Part shown: positions 1-6,712 of the stretch, piece after piece
Position numbering within the stretch: the first letter of the stretch is position 1
Layout of the letters: every line of letters begins with the position of its first letter
Assembly (NCBI GenBank): GCA_002390045.1
Contig: DGSB01000007.1
Span: forward strand, 2,354 to 14,852
Origin: Fibrobacter sp. UBA4373
GTDB lineage: Bacteria; Fibrobacterota; Fibrobacteria; Fibrobacterales; Fibrobacteraceae
Direction: 5' to 3'
DNA: 12,499 nt
Translations under genes and position numbers: made by a program
The notes under the pieces: model-generated
What the model saw: only the letters and a program-made list of their open reading frames with translations
Database searches by the model: none
What the model was told of the DNA's origin: nothing

Positions 1-135
1 ATGAGCCGCGGCCAGACACTCTGCGTGATCATGATTATCGCAGGCCTTATCTTGTTCGTTTGGGAATACAAAACGCTGAAAAATAAAGGGATCCACCATG
101 GAAGCGCTGAATCAATTTCTGAATACCGTCGATAG
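1..135 (+). CDS. lgt: Prolipoprotein diacylglyceryl transferase, C-terminal end (partial)
   Basis: Frame 1 is open from the window edge to TAG at 133-135 and gives 44 residues. The stretch reading S-R-G-Q-T-L, then M-I-I-A-G-L-I-L, then V-W-E-Y lines up with the last transmembrane helix of Lgt as I remember it from E. coli (S-M-G-Q-I-L...M-I-V-A-G-V-I...V-W-A-Y). Lgt is an inner-membrane enzyme that moves diacylglyceryl from phosphatidylglycerol to the lipobox cysteine of prolipoproteins. Its catalytic part lies upstream of the window. The final residues after the helix are hydrophilic and lie in the overlap with the next gene. ATG at position 1 falls exactly on the window edge and is probably an internal codon. 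The alternative is a small single-helix protein starting there. The identification rests on one helix only. Confidence 0.65.
   Translation: MSRGQTLCVIMIIAGLILFVWEYKTLKNKGIHHGSAESISEYRR
85..90 (+). promoter_or_regulatory. Ribosome binding site of the AGCS symporter gene
   Basis: AAAGGG ends 7 bases before ATG 98. It supports that start, although the start lies inside the end of the upstream reading frame. Confidence 0.5.
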
Positions 136-1528
136 CCTCGTCTGGGGAATTCCCCTGATTGCCATCGTCCTTTTCGTCGGCATTCTGCTCACCATTCGAC
201 TCGGCGGTCTTCAGGTTCTGAACCTGCACAACGCCCTGCGTTTTGTCATCCACAACGAAAAAGACGGCGAAGGCGAAGTTTCCAGTTTCGGCGCCCTTTG
301 CACGGCACTCGCCGCGACCATCGGAACGGGTAACATCGTCGGAGTCGCAACGGCCATCGGAACCGGCGGACCGGGCGCCCTTTTCTGGATGGAATTCGCC
401 GCCTTCCTCGGCATGGCGACCAAGTACGCGGAAGGCGTTCTCGCTGTCAAATACCGCACGGTCGGCAGCGACGGCAAGGTTCTCGGTGGCCCGTTCTACT
501 ACATCCAAAACGGTATCCGGGAACGCTTCGGCTGGAACATGAAATGGCTCGCCGTCCTCTTCGCGATCTTCGGCATCAGCGCGGGCCTTTTCGGTATCGG
601 TACGATTACGCAGGTCAACGGAATCACGTCGGCAGTGAATACGATTCTCCCGTCCGCGGAATTCGTGAATATCGGCGGTCATGGAGTTTCTTACACCACC
701 GCGATTACCGGTTTCATCGTGACCGCTTGCGTCGCCTTTGTGATTATCGGCGGTCTCCGTCGCATTTCAAAAGTCGCCTCGATTGTCGTCCCGTTCATGG
801 CGATTTTCTATGTGCTGATTTGCGTTTTCTTCCTGCTCCTGAACTTTTCGCATATTTCCGCTGCGATCGAAACGATCGTCCGCGCCGCCTTTAACCCGTC
901 CGCTGTCACGGGCGGCGTTGTCGGTACAATGTTCATTGCGATGCAAAAAGGTATCGCCCGTGGAATCTTCAGCAACGAAGCGGGCCTCGGTTCCGCCCCG
1001 ATTGCCGCCGCGGCGGCCCGCACCAAGGAACCGGTTCGCCAAGGCCTTGTCTGCATGACCGGCACCTTCTTCGACACGATCATCATCTGCACCATGACAG
1101 GTCTCATCATCGTCATCACGGGCGCTTGGGATCCGAGCCTTGGACTCGAAGGCGTGAACATCACCATGGAAGCCTTCCGCAGAGGGTTCAGCATCCTTCC
1201 GATCGGAAGCGGTTTCGCTCCCTACTTCCTCACGATTTCGCTCGCCTTCTTCGCATTCACCACGATTCTCGGCTGGGCCTACTATTCCGAAAAATGCTTG
1301 CAGTACCTGATCGGAAAGAGCCGTAAAAAGAAGCTCACCTACCGCTGGATCTACGTTCTCGCCGTTTTCATCGGCCCATACCTCACCGTCAGCGCGGTCT
1401 GGACCAGCGCCGATATTTTCAACGGTCTGATGGCTTTCCCGAACCTTGTCGCTCTGATCCTTTTGAGCGGTGTCGTCGCCCGCGAAACAAAGATTTTCCT
1501 CGGCAAATTCCAGAACGCGAAGGATTAA
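98..1528 (+). CDS. Sodium:alanine/glycine symporter, AGCS family
   Basis: This 476-residue inner-membrane protein matches the amino acid:cation symporter (AGCS, SSF-like fold) family in length and layout. The family imports alanine or glycine with sodium. The family hallmark is at residues 65-97, with G-A-L-C-T-A-L-A-A-T-I-G-T-G-N-I and then G-T-G-G-P-G-A-L-F-W. A second conserved block, G-I-F-S-N-E-A-G-L-G-S, is at residues 289-299. About ten or more hydrophobic helices are visible between residue 15 and the C-terminus. ATG 98 gives the usual N-terminus (short amphipathic lead, then V-W-G-I-P) and has an AAAGGG ribosome binding site, so the 38-base overlap with the upstream gene appears real. 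Substrate choice between alanine and glycine cannot be read from the sequence. The gene is probably co-transcribed with the upstream gene; no clear terminator follows it. Confidence 0.95.
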   Translation: MEALNQFLNTVDSLVWGIPLIAIVLFVGILLTIRLGGLQVLNLHNALRFVIHNEKDGEGEVSSFGALCTALAATIGTGNIVGVATAIGTGGPGALFWMEFAAFLGMATKYAEGVLAVKYRTVGSDGKVLGGPFYYIQNGIRERFGWNMKWLAVLFAIFGISAGLFGIGTITQVNGITSAVNTILPSAEFVNIGGHGVSYTTAITGFIVTACVAFVIIGGLRRISKVASIVVPFMAIFYVLICVFFLLLNFSHISAAIETIVRAAFNPSAVTGGVVGTMFIAMQKGIARGIFSNEAGLGSAPIAAAAARTKEPVRQGLVCMTGTFFDTIIICTMTGLIIVITGAWDPSLGLEGVNITMEAFRRGFSILPIGSGFAPYFLTISLAFFAFTTILGWAYYSEKCLQYLIGKSRKKKLTYRWIYVLAVFIGPYLTVSAVWTSADIFNGLMAFPNLVALILLSGVVARETKIFLGKFQNAKD

Positions 1529-1555
1529 AGGCATTCGCCAAGGCGCGTTTTCGCA

Positions 1556-1583
1556 TTGAAATGATGCATGCGCCAAATATAAT
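1556..1583 (+). promoter_or_regulatory. Sigma70-like promoter upstream of the activase fusion gene
   Basis: TTGAAA at 1556-1561 and a perfect TATAAT at 1578-1583 are separated by 16 bases. Transcription would start near 1590, giving a leader of about 40 bases before ATG 1631. The spacing and -10 match are good. In FCB bacteria, however, the main sigma factor prefers a different box (see 1593-1623), so this could be a chance match or an upstream second promoter. Confidence 0.4.
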
Positions 1584-1592
1584 TCGCGTCAC

Positions 1593-1623
1593 TTTATATC
1601 CCCTGCCTTTTTTTCTAAATTTG
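1593..1623 (+). promoter_or_regulatory. FCB-type promoter (TTTA, 19 bases, TAAATTTG) just before the activase fusion gene
   Basis: TAAATTTG at 1616-1623 fits the Bacteroidetes -7 consensus TAnnTTTG. TTTA at 1593-1596, 19 bases upstream, resembles the -33 TTTG element. The expected start of transcription falls at or a base or two before ATG 1631, so the mRNA may be leaderless. The run GGGG at 1623-1626 is the only purine-rich stretch before the start and is a poor Shine-Dalgarno sequence. Confidence 0.4.
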
Positions 1624-1630
1624 GGGCACT

Positions 1631-4600
1631 ATGAGCAATCAGAATAACGATTTGTGGGTTGGTGTCGACGTTGGTTCGACGACTGTTAAAATTGCCGTTG
1701 TAGATCCGGCCACCGAAAAGCTGCTCCACTTCACGTACGAGCGTCACAATGCGATGCAAGCACAAAAGGTACATGACGTGCTGGCAACTGCCCATGGACT
1801 TTTCCCCGATAAGAACTTCCGAGTCGCCTTCTGCGGTTCTGGCGGCCAGCCGTTTGCGGAAGCGACCCGCGCTTTCTTTGTGCAAGAAGTGGTGGCAAAC
1901 GCTCTCGCTGTCCGTACGACCCATCCGGAATCCCGAGTTGCAATCGAACTGGGAGGTCAGGACGCCAAGGTCGTATTCTTTGAAAAAGACAAAGGTTCGG
2001 GAAAACTGATTGCAAGCGACATGCGCATGAACGGTGTCTGTGCCGGCGGTACTGGAGCGTTCATTGACCAGGTCGCAGGACTCCTCCGCATCAAGACGGA
2101 ACAGTTCGAATCCTATGCGGCTCGTGGTACAAAGGTTTATGAAATTTCTGGCCGTTGCGGCGTATTTGCCAAGACGGATATCCAGCCGCTATTGAACAGC
2201 GGAGTTTCAAAAGAAGACGTCGCCCTTTCGAGCTTCCATGCGATTGCAAAGCAAACAATCGGCGGCCTTGCCCAAGGCATGGAAATCAAGCCCCCTGTGA
2301 TTTTTGAAGGTGGCCCACTTACGTTCAACCCGACACTTGTCCGCGCATTCAAGGAACGTCTTGGCATTTCGGACGAACAGGCGATCCGACCGGAACACTC
2401 CGAAATTCTCGTCGCCTATGGCGCAGCGCTTTCCGTCGGTACCATGTTCGCCGACAAGGATTGCGGTTACCGTCGCGAAGGCTCTCTCGATATGCTCGTT
2501 CACTTTAACGAGAAGCGCCTTGCCGCACGCACGGACCACAACGAGCCGTTCTTCAAGAACGAAACGGAATACGAGCTTTTTAAGCAAAAGCACAAGCTCG
2601 CCGACAAGAATTATCCGCAGCCATTGCCGGGTTCCGAAATCAATGCCTACCTGGGTATCGACGCCGGTTCGACGACCACCAAGTTCGTCCTGTTGAACGA
2701 AGAAGAAAAAGTCATCGACGGATTCTACGCAAGTAACGAAGGCGAACCTCTCGCCGTTCTCAAGAAAGCGTTGAACGAACTGGCCGACCGTTACGAAGAA
2801 TACGGTTGCAAGCTGAACATTCTAGGTGTCGGCACAACCGGTTACGGCGAACAGCTTTTCGCCAAGGCAGTCCACGCGGACTATCACACGGTAGAAACTG
2901 TCGCTCACGCCAATGCGGCCCAACATCTCTGCCCCGAAGTCACCTTTATTCTCGACATCGGCGGCCAGGACATGAAAGCGATTTCTGTCCACGACGGCGT
3001 TGTCACGGGCATTATTCTGAACGAAGCATGCTCTTCGGGTTGCGGTTCCTTCATCGAAACCTATGCGAAGTCCCTCGGCGTTCCGCTCGAAATGATCGCA
3101 AAGCTCGCTTTCGACGCCAAGAATCCTTCGCAGCTCGGCTCCCGTTGCACCGTGTTCATGAACAGTTCCATCATTACGGAACAGCGCGACGGTAAGCAAC
3201 CGGAAGATATTATCGCAGGCATTTGCCGTTCGATTATTCAGAACGTGTTCACCAAGGTGATCCGTATCCGCAACTTGGAAACCCTCGGCAAGCATGTCGT
3301 CGTGCAGGGCGGTACGTTTAAAAACGACGCAGTCCTCCGCGCCTTCGAACAGCAGACAGGCATTACCCCGATCCGTCCGGAACGTCCGGGCGAAATGGGC
3401 GCTATCGGCGTTGCCCTTCTCACCAAAAAATTCATTGAAGAAAAGAAAAAGGCCGATCCGGAATACAAGACTTCTTTCATCGGTCTTGAAGCCGCTCGCA
3501 ATTTAAGCTGGGACAACAAGCCTGGCATGATCTGCCAGTACTGCACCAACCACTGCTCCCGCACCATCGTCACCTTCAGCGACGGTCAAAGCTTTGTCAC
3601 CGGCAACCGCTGCGAACGCGGCGAAGTGACCGCCAATCCGGACGATCCAGAAACAAAGAAGCTCATCGCCGAAATCACCAAGAAGATGATGGCCGTTCCG
3701 GACATGGTCAAGCGCACGAACCAGCTTTTGGTCAAGGACTACACTCCGGCCAAGCTTCTTCCGCAAACCGGCAAAACGATCGGTATTCCGCGTGTTCTCG
3801 ACTTCTGGTCGAGTCTGCCGTTCTGGAAGGCATTCTTCACCTCCCTCGGTTACACGGTCGTCGTCAGCAAGCAGAGCGATTACAAGCTCTTTGAACGCGG
3901 TCTGCAAAGCATCGCGAGCGACACGATCTGCTTCCCGGCAAAGCTTGTCCACGGACACGTTTTGGATCTCGTCGACAAGAAGGTGAATTCCATCTTCTTC
4001 CCGATGATGGTCGCCATGCCGAGTGATCATACCAAGTTCAAAAAGGCAACCGCTGTTTGCCCTGTCGTCCAAGGCTACCCGGATGTGAGCCGTAATTCCG
4101 ACGATCCGGAAGGCAACTATGGAATTCCGATGATCCAGCCGGTATTCCACTGGACCGATACGGAACAGCGCGAAAAACAGACAGTCGCTTACTTCCACGA
4201 ACGCTGGGGAATCAAAAAGAGCATTCTCAAAAAAGCGGTCGCAGAAGGCGAAAGAGCTCTCAACACCTTCCGTTCGACTCTCGCCGAAGAAGGGGCTAAA
4301 GTTCTTGAAGATGTCCGCAAGAAGGGCGACTTCGCCATTTGCCTTGCCGGCCGTCCCTATCACGCCGATACGCTTATCAACCACAACATTGCACAGCACT
4401 TTACGACCATGGGCATTCCGGTCCTTACAACGGAATCTCTGCCGGGAGTGTTCGACCAGGATCTCGACAAACACACCCGTATGGAAGTGAAAAACACATT
4501 CCATATGCGTATGCTCGGTGCGACGATGCTTGCCGCAAAGGATCCTGCGCTTGAACTTGTGCAAATCGTCAGCTTCGGTTGCGGTCACGACTCCGTTCTT

Positions 4601-6061
4601 ACCGACGAAATGAACCGCATGCTTCACGAAGTTTCCATGAAGGAACTTCTGATGTTAAAGCTCGACGAAGGCGATGCCCGCGGACCAGTCGGCATCCGCG
4701 TCAAGAGCTTTATCGAAACCGTACGCGCCCGTCGCAAGGTCAAGTTCCCGCCCAAAACGGAAGGACCGCTTTACCCGGCGAAATTCCTTGAAACGGACAA
4801 GCAAAAGCGCACGGTTCTCGTTCCGAACCTTTCCTACTCATTCAGTATCCTTGCTACAGCATACTTCCGTTCTCTCGGCTACAACGCGGTTCAACTTCCG
4901 CTCGGCGGTCCGGAAGCCTTTGCCCTCGGCAAAAAATACGTGCACAACGACATCTGCTTCCCGGCTCAGGTAAACATCGGAGAAAACCTCCTGTGGATCC
5001 AGCAGCATCCGGAAATTCCGCACGACCAGCTTTGCGTCGGGCTTTCCAAAAACTGCGAAAACTGCCGCGCAGTGCAGTATGCAACTCTTGCCCGTAAGGC
5101 TCTGGATGAAATGGGATACGCAGACGTCCCGATCATCACGACCGGTAAGGATACCAAGGATATGCATCCGGGCTTTAAGCTCGGGCTCCCCTTCCAGCTG
5201 CACATGCTCTGGGGCCTTACCGTCATGGATTGCATCGAAACGATCTACCGCAGAAGCCGTCCATACGAACTTCACGCCGGCGATACCCAGCGCGTTTACG
5301 ACAAGTGGATGCCGAAGATCATGGAAGAAATCGCCTATACGCCGAACAAGGAAATCGCTTATCCCAAGACAGCGCTCCTGATGCTCGACCAGGCCATTGA
5401 AGAATTCAACAAGATCGAAGTGGACTCGAGCTATCGCAAGCCGCGCGTCGCCCTTCTCGGTGAAATTCTCATGAACTATCACGCCGGCGCAAACGGCCAC
5501 ATCGAAGAATACCTCATCAACAACGGTATGGAAGTTTACCTGCCGGGCATGACGGACTTCTTCCGCGTGGACGAAGTCGTCCGCCGTGAAAAGCTCAAGC
5601 GCGGCCTCATAGCAAAGCCTATCGAAAACTGGCTTATCGGCGGCATTACGGCAAAGATTTACACGCATGCGGTCAAGACGGTTCAAAAGCATTACAAGAA
5701 CTACAAGCTTTACGAACACCACGCAGACTGCTACGAACTCGTGAAGCTCGTCGGCGACATTATCGACCCGACGTACAACACGGGCGAAGGCTGGCTGATT
5801 CCGGGCGAAATTCTTTACAATGCCCCGCACGGCATCAACAGCTTCATTATCGTGCAGCCGTTCGCCTGCCTTGCAAACCACATTTCCGGCCGAGGCCTCA
5901 CGAAGGCCGTCAAGGCGAGATACCCGCACATTCAGGTCCTTTCGCTTGACTACGATCCGGATACAAGCTTTGCGAACATCGAAAACCGCTTGCAGATGCT
6001 TATCATCAACGCTCGCGATCTCGAAAAGTCGCACGGCGTGCAGGCCACCGCTGCAAAATAG
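1631..6061 (+). CDS. Fused acyl-CoA dehydratase activase / HgdB-like protein (BcrAD_BadFG x2 + DUF2229 + COG3581)
   Basis: This 1476-residue protein joins modules that in 2-hydroxyglutaryl-CoA and benzoyl-CoA systems sit on separate subunits. Two ASKHA-type ATPase modules (BcrAD/BadFG, as in activator HgdC) have phosphate-1 loops G-V-D-V-G-S-T-T at 11-18 and G-I-D-A-G-S-T-T at 342-349. Their phosphate-2-like motifs are G-G-Q-D at 108-111 and 444-447. Candidate Fe-S cysteines are C137 and C176 in module 1, and C467 and C506 in module 2 (contexts V-C-A-G-G-T-G, G-R-C-G-V-F, A-C-S-S-G-C-G, S-R-C-T-V-F). A four-cysteine group (C635, C638, C642, C661) precedes the DUF2229/COG3580-like region that starts near I-G-I-P-R-V at 717. 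The C-terminal third resembles COG3581/HgdB, with C984, C1109, C1142, C1145, C1367 and C1413. Known relatives use ATP hydrolysis to push low-potential electrons into a dehydratase or a double-cubane cluster protein. The substrate is unknown and no partner acyl-CoA genes are nearby. It is cytoplasmic and expected to be oxygen-sensitive. It is expressed alone, between a promoter and a strong terminator. Confidence 0.88.
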   Translation: MSNQNNDLWVGVDVGSTTVKIAVVDPATEKLLHFTYERHNAMQAQKVHDVLATAHGLFPDKNFRVAFCGSGGQPFAEATRAFFVQEVVANALAVRTTHPESRVAIELGGQDAKVVFFEKDKGSGKLIASDMRMNGVCAGGTGAFIDQVAGLLRIKTEQFESYAARGTKVYEISGRCGVFAKTDIQPLLNSGVSKEDVALSSFHAIAKQTIGGLAQGMEIKPPVIFEGGPLTFNPTLVRAFKERLGISDEQAIRPEHSEILVAYGAALSVGTMFADKDCGYRREGSLDMLVHFNEKRLAARTDHNEPFFKNETEYELFKQKHKLADKNYPQPLPGSEINAYLGIDAGSTTTKFVLLNEEEKVIDGFYASNEGEPLAVLKKALNELADRYEEYGCKLNILGVGTTGYGEQLFAKAVHADYHTVETVAHANAAQHLCPEVTFILDIGGQDMKAISVHDGVVTGIILNEACSSGCGSFIETYAKSLGVPLEMIAKLAFDAKNPSQLGSRCTVFMNSSIITEQRDGKQPEDIIAGICRSIIQNVFTKVIRIRNLETLGKHVVVQGGTFKNDAVLRAFEQQTGITPIRPERPGEMGAIGVALLTKKFIEEKKKADPEYKTSFIGLEAARNLSWDNKPGMICQYCTNHCSRTIVTFSDGQSFVTGNRCERGEVTANPDDPETKKLIAEITKKMMAVPDMVKRTNQLLVKDYTPAKLLPQTGKTIGIPRVLDFWSSLPFWKAFFTSLGYTVVVSKQSDYKLFERGLQSIASDTICFPAKLVHGHVLDLVDKKVNSIFFPMMVAMPSDHTKFKKATAVCPVVQGYPDVSRNSDDPEGNYGIPMIQPVFHWTDTEQREKQTVAYFHERWGIKKSILKKAVAEGERALNTFRSTLAEEGAKVLEDVRKKGDFAICLAGRPYHADTLINHNIAQHFTTMGIPVLTTESLPGVFDQDLDKHTRMEVKNTFHMRMLGATMLAAKDPALELVQIVSFGCGHDSVLTDEMNRMLHEVSMKELLMLKLDEGDARGPVGIRVKSFIETVRARRKVKFPPKTEGPLYPAKFLETDKQKRTVLVPNLSYSFSILATAYFRSLGYNAVQLPLGGPEAFALGKKYVHNDICFPAQVNIGENLLWIQQHPEIPHDQLCVGLSKNCENCRAVQYATLARKALDEMGYADVPIITTGKDTKDMHPGFKLGLPFQLHMLWGLTVMDCIETIYRRSRPYELHAGDTQRVYDKWMPKIMEEIAYTPNKEIAYPKTALLMLDQAIEEFNKIEVDSSYRKPRVALLGEILMNYHAGANGHIEEYLINNGMEVYLPGMTDFFRVDEVVRREKLKRGLIAKPIENWLIGGITAKIYTHAVKTVQKHYKNYKLYEHHADCYELVKLVGDIIDPTYNTGEGWLIPGEILYNAPHGINSFIIVQPFACLANHISGRGLTKAVKARYPHIQVLSLDYDPDTSFANIENRLQMLIINARDLEKSHGVQATAAK

Positions 6062-6073
6062 CCCCAAAGATTC

Positions 6074-6102
6074 AAGCGGTCCCGCAAGGGGCCGCTTTTT
6101 TT
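6074..6102 (+). terminator. Intrinsic terminator after the activase fusion gene
   Basis: A 10-bp stem (AAGCGGTCCC at 6074-6083 with GGGGCCGCTT at 6088-6097, one T-G wobble) closes a GCAA tetraloop. It runs into seven Ts at 6096-6102. It begins 12 bases after the stop codon and separates the gene from the next one. Confidence 0.92.
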
Positions 6103-6137
6103 ATTTGAACCTCCCAATTTTTCATACAAAGTAATTT

Positions 6138-6695
6138 ATGACTAATCTGACCGCCAACGCTCCTTACACGAACCTCGCCAAAGAAAAAGGCGTCACCACC
6201 TGGGAATCTCTCAAGGATTACGTAGCCAACCTTCCCTACGGCAGAACCTCGAACCCCAAGGATCTCTCCTTGGTCCTGAAAGAAGGTCGCGGAACGTGCA
6301 GCGGAAAGCATGCGATTCTCGTCTGCATCGCTAAAGAAAATTCCATTCCCGACGTGCATCTGATGGTGTCCACATTCAAGATGAGCGCCGAAAGCACGCC
6401 CAAGGTCCAAGATGTGCTTGAGCACTTTCACCTAGACTACATTCCGGAAGCGCACTGCTACTTAAAGGAAAACGGGAAGTTCGAAGATTACACGCGTCCA
6501 GGTAAGTTCATCAAAGATTTCGAAAATACGATTCTCGACACCCGCGAACTCACGGATCCCGAAAACGTCGCCGTCGAAAAGACCGCTTACCACAAGCAGT
6601 TCATGGAAAAATGGCTCGACGAAATGTTCCTTCCCTATTCGCCCGAAGAAATGTGGCGCATTCGCGAAGCCTGCATGATGAGTCTTTCGGAATAA
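6138..6695 (+). CDS. Small transglutaminase-like (Cys-His-Asp) protein of unknown function
   Basis: This 185-residue soluble protein has no signal peptide or membrane helix. I do not recognise it as a named family, but its middle has the layout of the transglutaminase/papain-like core. A cysteine opens a helix in G-T-C-S-G-K-H-A (C54), a histidine lies in P-E-A-H-C-Y-L (H106), and an aspartate follows in F-E-D-Y-T-R-P (D117). In such proteins this triad acts as a thiol protease, amidase or cross-linking enzyme, and the short size fits a minimal domain. The C-terminal 50 residues (Trp- and Met-rich, H-K-Q-F-M-E-K-W-L) are predicted helical. ATG 6138 is the only reasonable Met start, and no Shine-Dalgarno sequence precedes it. 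The ABC-F gene follows on the same strand after 17 bases, but that gene has its own promoter box, so a functional link is not established. Confidence 0.75.
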   Translation: MTNLTANAPYTNLAKEKGVTTWESLKDYVANLPYGRTSNPKDLSLVLKEGRGTCSGKHAILVCIAKENSIPDVHLMVSTFKMSAESTPKVQDVLEHFHLDYIPEAHCYLKENGKFEDYTRPGKFIKDFENTILDTRELTDPENVAVEKTAYHKQFMEKWLDEMFLPYSPEEMWRIREACMMSLSE

Positions 6696-6699
6696 TTAC

Positions 6700-6707
6700 T
6701 ATCTTTG
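6700..6707 (+). promoter_or_regulatory. FCB-type -7 box (TATCTTTG) before the ABC-F gene
   Basis: TATCTTTG is an exact match to TAnnTTTG and ends 5 bases before ATG 6713. Transcription would begin at about the start codon. I see no convincing -33 TTTG at the usual 19-21 base distance, so this rests on the -7 box alone. No Shine-Dalgarno sequence is present. Confidence 0.38.
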
Positions 6708-6712
6708 GCGCC

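Noticed and set aside
1536..1554. CGCC-AA-GGCG palindrome followed by CGTTTTCGC as a terminator for the symporter gene
   Set aside because: The loop is only 2 bases, the stem is 4 bp and the T run is four bases; not a convincing terminator.
3503..4627. 374-residue minus-strand open frame opposite the DUF2229 region
   Set aside because: Same reason: a shadow frame with Arg/His/Asp-rich composition and no domain.
4838..6067. 409-residue minus-strand open frame opposite the C-terminal part of the activase fusion
   Set aside because: It lies wholly within a well-supported gene, has no recognisable motif, and reflects codon bias that keeps the antisense frame free of stops.
6611..6712. Upstream in-frame extension of the ABC-F protein
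   Set aside because: It overlaps the preceding gene in another frame and adds 34 residues with no match to YbiT, which begins M-L at the same place as ATG 6713.
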